Assembly: GCA_039619475.1 (NCBI GenBank)
Contig: CM077116.1
Coordinates: 2,046,001-2,110,000 of the forward strand
Origin: Icerya purchasi
Lineage: Eukaryota; Arthropoda; Insecta; Hemiptera; Monophlebidae
Direction of reading: 5' to 3'
Length of the DNA stretch: 64,000 bases
Positions 25,501-35,733 of this stretch are shown here, one piece after another. The notes under the pieces were generated by a model. It did not search any database. It saw only the letters and a list, made by a program, of their open reading frames with translations, and was not told the DNA's origin. A program made the position numbers and the translations under genes. Within the stretch, counting starts at the first letter, position 1. Every line of letters begins with the position of its first letter.

Positions 25501-25789
25501 GTATATTTACATCAAACATTTTTAGCGGTATTTTTTCACTTCTGATTTTCATATAAACCTTTTTGTTGTATTTCGGAAAGAAAAAAAAACCTTAACAGTG
25601 GAATCAAATAGAAAAAAAAATGATGCGTTTAGTCTGCTTAAAATTCGATAATGATGACGCGCTGTTGCCAACACGAAATCATTCGTATGTTTGTCTGACC
25701 TTTTTTTTTATTACCTGAGTAACCCGACCCTAATTTTAGGCGAAATGGGAATTAGGCGAATTGGGAATTAGGCGAAATGGTAGCAGACC
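22567..25789 (-). mobile_element. Long-TIR DNA transposon, copy 2 (3223 bp, inverted)
   Basis: Reverse complement of copy 1, nearly identical along its length, flanked by its own octamer GAGTATTT. It starts GGTGAATTCCC with a single ATTTCGCC unit and ends (read inwards from the right) GGTCTGCTACC followed by three 16-bp units, one of them changed to AATTCGCC. The sum of units per element is four in both copies. The different duplications show two separate insertions, not one inverted duplication of the region. The retrotransposon fragment nested in copy 1 is present here too, so it moved as a passenger. Confidence 0.9.
24084..24340 (+). mobile_element. Nested non-LTR retrotransposon 3' end in copy 2
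   Basis: Mirror of the fragment at 17790-18060. The stem-loop lies at 24301-24330 (TTGGGTAAG...GACGTGCCCAA), followed by an A-rich tail. Confidence 0.7.
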
Positions 25790-25797
25790 GAGTATTT
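25790..25797. repeat. Target site duplication of copy 2 (right)
   Basis: GAGTATTT, identical to 22559-22566. Confidence 0.85.
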
Positions 25798-25884
25798 GGG
25801 GGGGATCGTGAAAGAAATGTTCATTCAGCCAACTCTTCCGCATTATCATCCATGTTAAAAATAGTTCGGTATATTTAAAAACTA

Positions 25885-26012
25885 CTGTTGTTCTTGTCCT
25901 TGGTTCCTTTATTTCAGCTGTCTCCAATCGAATTAGGTTCTAGTTAGTTGTCTCTTCTTCCCATTGTGTCTGGGCAATGGTCCATATTTGATGCGCCCAA
26001 AAAAAAAAAGAA
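25885..26012 (+). mobile_element. Non-LTR retrotransposon 3' end (plus strand)
   Basis: A probable ORF end (LFQLSPIELGS, stop) is followed by CTGGGCAATGGTCC...GATGCGCCCAA and an A-rich tail of about 25 bases. The signature matches the other tails in the window. Confidence 0.65.
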
Positions 26013-27405
26013 AAAAAAAACTACTTGAAGAATAAAAGAAAAGAAAATACAAAAAGGCCATTATTAGTTCACGAAAATTGAATGTACCAAAGCCTGATTA
26101 CCTGAGCACAGATACAGTAGAACGGCAATATACTCTTAGATATTAATTCAGCCGGAGGATTATCGAATCGGCAATAATTAAGTGGTTAATATTCTTTCTA
26201 AAATTATTGCAAGACTGTTGAAGTATACCGGTCAGCAGGGAGAGTCGACGCCTTATAGTCGTAATAACAGGGGGGGGGTATATTAGATATTTCAATGAGG
26301 GTAGAATAAGGGTAAGCCAGGCAGCACGCAGAAGTATAACCTGTCATAAGACTTTCATGAATTTAACCAGCCATCTTTATTCTAATTAGTAATCATTTCT
26401 CGATGCAGTTGTATCCGAAATGTAAATGAAGGCAGGTGTTCTTTTTTCGAAAAAAAAAACAGAATTGCAAGTTTATTCTGCGAAGAGGAAGTAATTGACT
26501 TCTCTAATGTGGATATATTTTAAAAGTATGTAATTTAAAATGCGTTAAAAATAATCTCGCACGTTTCTCGTTTTTAAATGTTTATTGTCAAGGTGGGCAA
26601 CTATCATAATTGCTAAATCAGAAGTAATCAAAATGTATAAAAGAGGTATCGTGCTTAAAGTAGATCAGAGTGAACAACATCAGCTTTCTTTTTGCTTTAT
26701 TAAAGTGACTAAATTGCGTTTAGACTTGACATCTGATAGAACTTTTATTTATTATTATTATGTTATATATAAATTTATATATTATCATATCTGTTTATCT
26801 AACTTCATACGTAGTTCTAGACTGTGTAAGTACTTACTCGCACCACTAGAGCGCATAAGCAGCTTAAATTTAGTAATATTTGTATCCAGAAATTTCATTA
26901 AATTTGATTTGATTTTATTGTTATTACGAGTTTTATAGCGCATTTCACACGAAAAGATACGCAACTCTGACGTAATTTTTCTTGTAATTTTCGATATTAT
27001 GTTAGTTATTAATAAACACGGAAAAGGAAATAATCTGAATTAGCCGAAACAGGAGTCTACGGAAATTAGGCAAATGTCATATTTACTATAAATATCAACA
27101 TGATGCACGCTTTTACCGATGTTTTGTACTTTTTTTAAGCAAAATGTTGAGAATTTTACTAGTAATAAACACATGTGGCAGCCGCAGGGATCGAGTTTTT
27201 TAAAACGTGTTTTTCTCTCCGCGAGAAAAAAAACACTTTAATAGTCAGCCCTGAGCGAGGTATGTATTGTTTTCGTAGTAAAACATCGCGATGGATCCAT
27301 CCTTTCAGGTAAAAACGACCTTTTTTTTATCGGCCCGTCGGAACAGGTAACCGCATATGTTTTCTTCGTAATTTTGCAGCCGTCTTGATTACTATTTTAA
27401 TATTA
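26013..27405. other. Intronic DNA, no gene recognised
   Basis: AT-rich, with a G9 run near 26271-26279. The 117-codon frame at 26585-26938 is low-complexity and has no family features. Confidence 0.5.
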
Positions 27406-28420
27406 TCTATATAAATAAAGTCAAAGTCTGACTGAGGTTTTGTATACAGAACTACGTTGCGAGTATAAAATGTGGAAATGTGAAATTCAGTACATAAATT
27501 CTTTATGTGCCAAAGATGTACCCTACCTAACAAACGGACACTTTTTAAAACTGTAATTTAGCTATTTAAAATTACTTGTAAAGTTTTCTATCATCTTAAA
27601 TACGGGTCACACTGAATGGGGAAAGTACAAAAATTCTCCAATTTTAACTTATTAATTATAACTTTTAAAATTTAAGTTCTTAACATTTACAATGTATTAA
27701 ATATATTAACATATCATCAAAATTTAAAATTATATTAAAATTAAATTTAAATTAAACAAAATCCCTAAAAAATAAGTTAACTTGACAACACTGTTAATGT
27801 GCTTAAATACGAACTATTTATTCCACATGTTTACAATTTTGATTTAAAGAATATTATGTTAAGTTTTATACGGAATTTATTTTATGATTTTATCACAAAA
27901 TCATTAATTAACTTCGAGTTTTATACGAAATTTGTTTTATGATTTTGTGTTACTGTAAAACGATAAATTAACTTCGTACTGAGAGAATTATCAAACAAGT
28001 TTATATTGTGTTTTATTACTTTTAATATCAGTTAGTAAATTATTCCCAAACCAATTTTTTATATGAAGCAAGGTAATTAATTAAGAGAAAAACTAAAATT
28101 TGCCAAATTATGTATAGCGTTTTAAATTAAATTATCAAGTTTTATTTAAAATTTGGAATGCACATGTACTGTTTTTTGAACCATTTAAATTAAAATGTAT
28201 ATAAGGTTGATTTATAATAGTGTTTATATTGAAGTTCGTGTTTTGTGACGTTTTTTTTTTTTTCCACTGTACCGGTAAACCCACAAACAGTGCTCGTGAC
28301 CTCGACCATATGCTGATTACTTACACCCTAGGAATATAACGTAATTCCCAGGCATTAACCCAACCCTCCAGTGAGGGACTAGGTTCGAGTTATTAATTCT
28401 TTTTACAGACTGCCAAGATC

Positions 28421-28665
28421 ACCATGGCTACCGATACAGTAAAGTATGGCCCATAGAACCCTGCAAAATCTATTAGTGATCATCATAGTATATTATTGAC
28501 CAAGCATGATTATTACAGTATACAATATTAAGTGTATCTAGTTAACACGATGTCCAGCAGAGCATGGCCCGTGTAACCTTGTGAATTACCATAAAGGGTG
28601 AAAATTTGTACTGGCTCGAGTACCATGGCAGCCATACGGTTCAGTATGGCCCATAGACTCCTGCT
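28421..28665. repeat. Repeated motif with AGTATGGCCCATAGA
   Basis: CACCATGGCTACCGATACAG... AGTATGGCCCATAGAACCCTGC at 28421-28464 recurs at 28622-28664 as CCATGGCAGCCATACGG... AGTATGGCCCATAGACTCCTGC. A weaker copy, GCATGGCCCGTGTAACCTTG, is at 28562-28581. Non-coding; the function is unknown. Confidence 0.65.
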
Positions 28666-29212
28666 GGTATTATTTGCGCATTTAATAAATGCATTATGCT
28701 TTATCAGGGAATATCTAATTTAAGTTATCGGAAGAGCGTCGCGGCACCATTTCCGACGTTTTAACCTCCGTCTAGGGTTACCCGGCAGTGTTCTAATATA
28801 CATTTTGTTGATATAGGGGTTGGTCTTTTTACATAATTTTTCGAAGAACTTTTTATATTGCCTGATGTGAACCTCTTGGATAAACGGGATCTTTAAATCA
28901 TTATGAAGAGTTGCGTTTGAGACGTATTTGTGACGTTAAAAGTTAGTACGCTGAAAACATTTTTTCAAAATTCAGTTACGTTATTTTAGTATTTACTATC
29001 CCCGTTTTTATTACTGGACTACTGGTAAAAGGAAGTATACATTTTATTATTGTAAAAATATATTGAAAATTAAGAGTAAGCTCAATATTGTGTTTTGTTT
29101 TAGTATCAGTAAACTTTTTATATTACTAAATTTTCACGTATTTTTATCGCAATAATTTGTATATTATTCTGTCGAAAAAAAAGAAAATTCCAAATGAAAA
29201 AGAAATAAATGT

Positions 29213-29220
29213 AACACTAC
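29213..29220. repeat. hAT target site duplication (left)
   Basis: AACACTAC, repeated at 29845-29852. Confidence 0.9.
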
Positions 29221-29844
29221 CAGTGGCGGATCCAAAAGGACATTAATGGTGGGGGGTTATATAATTATGAAAAATCTTTTATGGGGTAGGCTGTAGATTT
29301 GAGAAATATCCCTTGTTTCATAAAGAAAATCAAAAAGTGACTTCTTTAGAAATTTAAAAATTTTTTAAAAATACGTAAGTATTACAATTTTTAATTTAAC
29401 TTTTGTCTTATATTTAGGGGTGAAAAATAAAACGATATTATAAAATTCTAGCTAAAATGGTAGTTTAGAAATAGTAAGAAAGATAGTATTTTTATTAGAG
29501 TTTACTTCTTTTTTATTTTTGTTAGTAATCCGATCCGAATTTTTTGTCCGTGATCAAGTTTAAATATATATATATTTCTCATTGAACTATTTTCAATTAC
29601 ATTACAAAATAAAAATGGCAAAAGATCAAAGACAGTTGTGCTTGAAATAGAATAAAAAAGGAACATTAATAGTTTTACCAAAAAAATAGTATTAAATATC
29701 AGTTATAATTAAATCCGTAGGTGAAATTCATACAAATTTTTTATATCATAAATTAAGTTTCTCCGTTATAACGAATTTTTTCATAGAGGCTTTGCTTCTT
29801 TAGGGGGATTCCCCTACCCCCCCCCCCCCGGTAGCCCGCCACTG
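29221..29844. mobile_element. Non-autonomous hAT element, 624 bp
   Basis: Starts CAGTGGCGGATCC and ends GGTAGCCCGCCACTG, so the terminal repeats CAGTGGCGG/C are inverted. It is flanked by the 8-bp duplication AACACTAC. TIR sequence and duplication length are those of the hAT superfamily. The interior is AT-rich with no transposase; a C-run (about 29817-29829) lies near the right end. It inserted into sequence I assign to a Helitron. Confidence 0.92.
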
Positions 29845-29852
29845 AACACTAC
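29845..29852. repeat. hAT target site duplication (right)
   Basis: AACACTAC, identical to 29213-29220. Confidence 0.9.
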
Positions 29853-29879
29853 AATTAATGCTTTTATAATTCTTTAGCA

Positions 29880-30165
29880 ATGGATGCATGTTTCACACAG
29901 CCCAATTTCTGTGAATTTGTTTTTCAACAACTATTTCAATTTAAAAGGTTACAATTTCCCATACGATTAAGCTTTGTTATGATCATCAACAAGGTTCAAA
30001 GGCAGTCTCTTCAGGTTATGTTGGATTACATCTTCAGAATCCCTGTTTTTCTCATGGACAATTGTATGTAGCACGAATTGGTTGTGGCAGTAAATTATTC
30101 ACTTTTACTTCAGAGCGGGGAAATACATCAAATATTGTGTACCCATAAGTTTTACAAGGATTAAA
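29880..30165 (+). pseudogene. Helitron helicase C-terminal remnant
   Basis: The plus-strand frame reads FKRLQFPIRLSFVMIINKVQ followed by RQSLQV, the last helicase motif of Helitron/PIF1-type proteins (usually QFPIRLAFAMTINKSQGQS). After a frame change comes FSHGQLYVARIGCGSKLF and then TSNIVYP, as in the usual tail with LYVACSRVG and NIVY. A frameshift near 30015-30020 breaks the gene. This is the strongest evidence for the Helitron call. Confidence 0.8.
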
Positions 30166-30191
30166 ATGCGGGCAATGCCGCGGGTATTAGT

Positions 30192-31424
30192 AAACAATAT
30201 TAGCGATTCCGTATTAGTACACGACGGATGGCATTGATTTACTTTTACAAAAGCGAATTTTTGCTTATATCATGATTTATCTTCACAAATGTGATATTAG
30301 ATTGTTTTTTTCTTTTTAGGAATAAATTCCGTAGATGGTGAAATTTTTCATATTTATACGCGAAAAATAAACCTCAAACGATATAACGAAAATAAAGTTG
30401 AAATCGATACGGAGAAATAAAAATAGGAGAACCCCTCCCGCTAATATCGATTTATGCGTGCGAAAGTTTTGTAAATCGTTTATTACAATTTCTCTTACGA
30501 GTTATCAGTTTCGCCGTTTTCTATTCTAAAATCCAATGACGTCCCGTGATATTTCAAGTACAGAGTCGTTGTATACGGGAGTAGTGTCGGCTGGTTATAA
30601 GCCTATAGTGTTTTGTCGATTCTGCGATGATAAAAAAGCGCACGCCCGTTAGAAATTCTTAGCCATCGCTGTCGTCACTTTTGGAATGTTCCAGAAAATT
30701 CGGCGACGTCATATTACCAGAAAGCGACAATATAACAAATTCTGGTACGCTGAAAGTGATAAAAAACTTAAAATTTTTCGAAATTTGTTGATCTGTCTAT
30801 TTTGTGCAAGAAAAAAAGGGCAATCCACTGCTATGCTGGAATTTTATTTTTCTTTGTTGCGTGATTACCGAGGTTATTGCCATAGCATGTAACAGTCCGG
30901 GGAACAGTTCGATTTTTATAAAAAAACAAAAACCGATTTTCTAACAATAATGAGGCAGGTGCGTGGGAAATATTAAAACAGGTAACAGAGCGGCAAAGAA
31001 AAAATTTCAGTTGAAATTACCTTCTTTATTAGTCTTCATCTATGTATTAATAGTAATAATTAGTAATATTGTAAATCGAATTTTGCAAGTAATTAGGAAT
31101 GTAGCACTTAATTTTTAACAATACTCCGAATTTATTTTTAACCTTAATTAATTAGACTTCTTCTCGGTGTGATGGTAACGAGGAGGAATAAACATTTCGC
31201 GATTTACCTTCCGTTTTTATTTTAAATTTAAATTTTCCATATATTTCTCGTAGTCGGCGCATTTGTTTGCAATATGACTGGACTAGCGCCGCTCTATTGA
31301 TCACTCTTCATAACTAATCAACGTACCTGCGAGGCCGAGTTTATTAATATCGTAATCGGGCTCGTCAGCGTATACGCATTTTATTCTTTTTTTTTGCTAC
31401 GTTTAACCCAGCGCGAGTGAAATT
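30192..31424. other. Intronic DNA, no gene recognised
   Basis: AT-rich with moderate patches. No RNA, transposon or coding signature found. Confidence 0.5.
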
Positions 31425-31545
31425 TTTGCAAGTTTCAGCAAGATTCGAACCAGGTTCTAACTGAACGAAATACCCCATTGCTGCTAATCAAATAGGGACC
31501 ACGGTATGGCTATATGGCTCCAATTCTTTGCTCGTTGAAAGGATT
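31425..31545 (-). mobile_element. Possible tRNA-derived SINE head (minus strand)
   Basis: On the minus strand a near-perfect pol III B box, GGTTCGAATCTTGC, is preceded by about 60 nt with TAGCCATACCGTGG as a poor A box. No cloverleaf folds cleanly, so this is not a functional tRNA. No tail was recognised. Confidence 0.35.
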
Positions 31546-31835
31546 GAGAATTTATACTAGGTGGGTGAAGTGAAGCGGGACAGCCATAAAATTAACTTTA
31601 TAGTATTTTCCCCGATGGTTTTTAAATAGAGTGGAGTTTACTTTGCGAATCGCGCGCGCATATTTTTATTAACTCGTGATGTGGTAAGCGAGGGAACTTA
31701 TTCGCACACGTATACAGCCGGTTGTTGGGGGGATATCACACTATAAGTTAGCACTTGATTTATTTATAATCCCCCACCTTATTATTTTTTCTTTTCTTTG
31801 TTCGCTGTATTTATTAATTTTGTATTTTTCCGTAG

Positions 31836-32325
31836 ATCATCCAAGTCACGGCAGTGGATTTCGACACCGGCAATAACGCTAAAATAACCTATCGTCTGAC
31901 ACGTCAAAGTGCCGTTGTCGACGTCGGCGGACAATACGGAGGCGGCGACGAGTCGGACGAGGAAGAAGTGATGGAAGACGAAGAGGAAGAACATTTCTCG
32001 ATGTACGCCAACAGCGGTTGGCTGTATCTGAAGAAACAGCTGGATAGGGAAAAGCGATCGGCTTACGTGCTGCAGGTGACCGCTACCGATAACGGCCTTC
32101 CGAGAAATACGGCCAGTGCGACCGTACGCGTTACCGTTATCGACGCGAACGATAACGCTCCGGTATTTACCGTGTCCGAATACAATTTCGCCGTGGAAGA
32201 AAATAACGGTCGTGGAACTGTTGTCGGTACCGTACATGCCACCGATATCGACGTCGGCTTGAATGCGGTCGTTACCTACAGTTTGATACCGAGCAACGGT
32301 ACCTTCCAAATAGACCAGCACACCG
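31836..32325 (+). CDS. ds: dachsous internal exon: second half of EC10, start of EC11
   Basis: Encodes residues 1-163 of the protein part seen here. The exon opens in phase 0 after the acceptor TTTTTCCGTAG and closes in phase 1 before GTAAGT. The first residues, IIQVTAVDFDTGNNA, give the mid-repeat calcium motif of an EC domain. LDRE and the linker DANDNAP follow, then the next repeat begins with the strand SEYNFAVEEN. As I recall the fly protein, this fits EC10-EC11 of Dachsous closely, including NSGW.YL before LDRE. An unusual acidic stretch, DESDEEEVMEDEEEE, sits in the loop before HFSMYANSGW, where the fly protein has a Ser-rich loop. Dachsous is a membrane protocadherin whose EC repeats bind Fat on the neighbouring cell. 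Upstream and downstream introns are both very large. Confidence 0.93.
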
Positions 32326-32743
32326 GTAAGTAACCATTTGCGCAGACCACTAATTGCGTAATGTAAATGAAAGCTTCGCCCGACGACTGCTGACGGTCAT
32401 TTTCTGCCTTTTCGGTGTGCAAAAGATCTGACGCAGTTCGTATTATCTTACTCGGCTATTGAACTAATCGGCAGTTGTTTCGATACCTGGATTCAACATG
32501 CAAGTTTAAACTGCCAGAGAAGTGATCTGCAAAAGGAAGCAAAGAAACTGTCCCCCCCACATCGTGATATTCCTTTCAGGTCAATAGTTCGAAAGTTAGT
32601 TCCGCAGATCTGGACATCTTGCCAAAAGAAGATGGCATATGTTACTTTCATATTTTATAAAATTTTCAATCTGGTCTAATACTCTCTGCGTGCATACCGG
32701 TTTGTAAATCTACCCGCTGTATTCTTGCACAAGTGTTCATTAG

Positions 32744-32744
<1 letters not shown>

Positions 32745-32806
<62 letters not shown>

Positions 32807-32808
32807 CA
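32745..32808. repeat. (TAA)n microsatellite
   Basis: About twenty uninterrupted TAA units. Confidence 0.97.
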
Positions 32809-33214
32809 AACAGGTAAAAACTTTTTTGAAAACTCGACATATCCTTTAAATAATAGAATTTGATGATCCGTACGATTACAGATGTTTACGAAGAATAATA
32901 CTTGTTTCCTTTGAAGCAGTATTATAGCGAAAGGAGTAAATTTTAAAAAAGAAATTAATAAATAAATACCGCGTTAGGAAAGATTTCAGTTTCAAGCCTT
33001 AATCGCGACTGATATTCGGTGTATCTCACTTGTTTGAGTTTTACACCGTTTATTAAACAAACGTATTACTATAATATTTCACAGCTATAGAATTAAAAGA
33101 AAAAAAAGAAATTACATTATAAAATGAGTTTTCTGGTCGCGAACATATTTTATTTATTTAACAGATTTTAATCAAGCGCATTTCTTCTGCGGCATGAGTT
33201 TTTTTCTTCTTTTT

Positions 33215-33430
33215 AACCGACTTCAAGAAAAAGGAGGAGGTTTTCAATTCGACTGTATTTTTTTTTTATGTGCGTTACGTCAGAACTTTTTTCTAGGTGA
33301 ATTGATTTTAACGATTTCTCTTTTCATTTGAAAGCTGGTGCTTCTCATGTGGTCCTATTTAATTTGATCAAAATCTGACCAGTAGTTTTTGAGTTATCCT
33401 TAATAATGCGTATTTAATTGACTTCGACTA
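33215..33430. repeat. Dispersed arthropod-type repeat, copy A
   Basis: Has ACCGACTTCAAGAAAAAGGA, then GGTTTTCAATTCGACTGTAT, GAAAGCTGGTGCTTCTCATG and GACCAGTAGTTTTTGAGTTA. I recall near-identical high-copy sequence from many arthropod genomes but not its class. Non-coding, and no terminal repeats seen. Confidence 0.6.
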
Positions 33431-33594
33431 CACTGATGATGTTCTCATTTTTTTTTTTTTTTTTTTCGTTTTGTTATGCTCCTGGGATGGAAATAACTCA
33501 ATTGAATGTTTTCAGTTGTAAAAAGATCTGGAAGATCTGCAGAAAAATCTGAAAAAACGCATTCCAGCCTAAATCAAAACAAAATTACATCTGT

Positions 33595-33800
33595 TTTTAC
33601 CAACTTCCAAAAAGAAGGAAGTTATACGTTTGTCACGATTATTATTTCCTTTTTTATGTTTTTTCGCGCATAATTCATTTACTGATCCTTTGTTCATTGG
33701 AAAGAGTATCATTCATCTTAGATACCACGTGAATACTGATGAAAATCGGTGTACATTAACTGAGTATTCGTCAAAAAACGTGAAAAAATGTGGCCTCTTT
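33595..33800. repeat. Dispersed arthropod-type repeat, diverged copy B
   Basis: Starts CCAACTTCCAAAAAGAAGGA and continues GTTATACGTTTGTCACGATT, a related variant of copy A about 380 bp downstream in the same orientation. The spacing suggests either tandem insertion or a larger element with both modules. Confidence 0.5.
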
Positions 33801-34014
33801 GGATAATTTTTTTTTTCTCATATTTTTCATTAGACTTAAAATACTATAAATTTGCCAAATTACCATCATGCGGATCAAATATATGCATATACCCACAAAA
33901 TATATCATATAGCATAAATTAATTGACCATAAGGCGCCTTAAGTCATCATCAGGAAGTAGCAGTTCTAAGGCCTCGGAATTTTTTTGGGTGATTGTGAAG
34001 TCGATTTTCGCGCG

Positions 34015-34560
34015 CGCTTCTGCATCTACAAAACTTTACCGCTAAATGGTCTCATTATGTTTGACGAAAGTGAAAAAGCCTCATCAGCAACAGATGTGTA
34101 AGTCATACTTGGACCTATAGTTCCGGGGAAGAGCTTACGGAATATTCCACCATTTTCAAGTTTTCTATAGAAATCAGTTCTTTCAAAGATCGAGCTGTTT
34201 GAATTTCCAAAAGCACCAACATCAATATGTAATTTACGTCTGCAATAATTAATAATACAACTGAAAAATAATTTTTATAGTTACAAAAAATATAGTGAAC
34301 CACTCATTTCGGACTTTCTTATTTGCATATGTTTGCCATCAACAGCATCGAAACAGTTGGGAAACTGGCTATATTTTTGAAAACCTTCGGCATATTTTTT
34401 AACACTTTTCTTCTGCTAAATCGGGAAAAGATTCCGTTTGTAAAATTTCCCAAATGGCACTACAAACTCTTCTTAATATTTTTCCAATTCTTTTGTAGGG
34501 CAATCCTGTAAGTCAAGTGCATTTGATCACATCCGCTACCCGAGTATCAGTAATAAAACA
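34015..34560 (-). pseudogene. PIF/Harbinger transposase remnant
   Basis: Minus-strand frames read, in the order of a Harbinger transposase: GKILRRVCSAIWEILQTESF, FDAVDGKHMQIRKSEMSGSL, NYKNYFSVVLLIIADVNY, then after a frame change DVGAFGNSNSSIFERTDFYR and KLENGGIFRKLFPGT, and finally VADEAFSLSSNIMRPFSGK. The pattern DAVDGKH... IADVNY... VADEAF matches the DDE nuclease core of the superfamily (usually DGxH, VADANY, DEAF). At least two frameshifts are needed, so it is inactive. The element's own ends and 3-bp duplication were not located. Confidence 0.82.
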
Positions 34561-34649
34561 AAAACAAAAACAAAAATATGTAAGGGAAAAATATAATTCC
34601 CGCTGCTCATGAAAGCGTTAAATAGTAAAAATATTATATTGCTCTTTGC

Positions 34650-35045
34650 AGGCGATGTAATGTTAAAAAAGTGGAATAATAGACAGTTACGTGAAAAGTG
34701 TAAAAAAAAACAAAATAAAATAAATCAGGACAGTCAGTTTACCTCGAAAAGAAGTATATTCATTCCAAGCAATTATCGTTCTTAAAAGACGCTGGTGTCA
34801 CAACACGTACCCATTCTAGCTTAGGTGACGATCGTGAACACGAGGGCAAAGAAGAGATATAGAAGAAATTACTCTATCCATAACACAGGAATCGACTCGC
34901 TACAACTAAGCATGATGTTGAGTCTGCATTGATTGATTTAATGAAAACTCCACTCTCTCCTGCTACCAAAATTCCCGAAACAAATCCTGACACAGAATCA
35001 ACATTAAATTACCGCATGGGAATGGAAACCGTAAGATCATCTTGT
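34650..35045 (+). pseudogene. MADF-like DNA-binding protein remnant of the Harbinger element
   Basis: Plus-strand frames read DVMLKKWNNRQLREKCKKKQ with QDSQFTS, then after a frameshift KKYIHSKQLSFLKDAGVTTR, then ESALIDLMKTPLSP. This resembles a MADF domain (W.N.R..., then KWKY...LSFL) and a following acidic/low-complexity tail. It lies upstream of, and divergent from, the transposase remnant. That is the expected arrangement, because PIF/Harbinger elements carry a second gene for a Myb/MADF-type protein. The similarity is moderate. Confidence 0.55.
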
Positions 35046-35706
35046 TTCAAAAATTTAATCGTAAGAAAAATTTTGAATAACAATAATTAAAATTTGAAGT
35101 TTTACCGATAATTATTGCTGCTAATGGGTTTTCAATTATTAGCAATAATGACGTCAGTGGTGGTGTACGGTAAAAAGCGTTTCTATTTGTAACGATGAAG
35201 TATGATAGTTTTTGGAAAACCTATATGCACACCCAAAAAAAAAGGAGAACTTCTTTAGCTCGTCCGAAATGTAAAAAAATAAATTTTTTATTAATCCTTT
35301 TTTCTTTTTTGCATCAGTACGACAGTTTTCGATGAGCCATCTTACAAGGTTAGAATTTTTAGTTTACATCTGTTAAGTTCCAGTCTTTCATTGTGTGTCT
35401 ATCAAATTATCATTTTTTATTTTGATCTCTTTTCTCGAGTTTAATCGACTGACCAGATCTTTCCGACGAACTGTTTGCAAACAGTTCTGCCTCTTGTCAT
35501 TTCCAGATTATTTTATAATCGCCAGAATTATTGTTCGACAACCGGTTCTTACATTACACACGGCCTGTCGAAATTGACGACGAGAAGAATGTTGTGCGTA
35601 AACACAAAACTTGCAAAATTTTCTTTATTACGTCTGAACTTTTCGACATCTCTTGAAATTTCTTCTAATTCATTTCGATTCCGACTTGCTGCGCGACGCG
35701 AGTAAT

Positions 35707-35733
35707 ATACATATATATATATATATATATATA
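35707..35733. repeat. (AT)n microsatellite
   Basis: Dinucleotide AT run. Confidence 0.95.

Larger units (their letters stand above)
27406..30191 (+). mobile_element. Probable Helitron, partly decayed
   Basis: A candidate 5' end, TCTATATAAATAAAGTCAAA at 27406, resembles Helitron starts and follows an A. The 3' end has the helicase remnant described below, then a GC-rich hairpin (GCGGGCAATGCCGCGGGT, 30168-30185) and ATTAG before T. This fits the rule of a hairpin followed by CTRR and insertion between A and T, with T for C. The middle is AT-rich and contains a repeated motif at 28.4-28.7 kb and a nested hAT element. Linking the two ends into one element is an inference. Confidence 0.5.
1..31835 (+). 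other. ds: Probable 3' part of a very long ds intron (>31 kb)
   Basis: No reading frame in this stretch shows cadherin signatures such as DxNDN, LDRE or AxDxD on either strand. The first recognisable exon begins at 31836 in the middle of an EC repeat and is preceded by a pyrimidine-rich tract ending in TAG. An upstream exon must therefore exist, and it is most simply placed before base 1. The stretch is AT-rich and full of transposon remnants, which are listed separately. A small upstream exon that I failed to recognise cannot be excluded. Confidence 0.7.

Noticed and set aside
31782..32321. 179-codon minus-strand frame over the first exon
   Set aside because: Shadow of the plus-strand cadherin exon; no protein features.
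35190..35250. Possible extra retrotransposon tail ending CACACCCAAAAAAAAA
   Set aside because: The 5' arm (TTTTGG) is too weak and no coding remnant precedes it.
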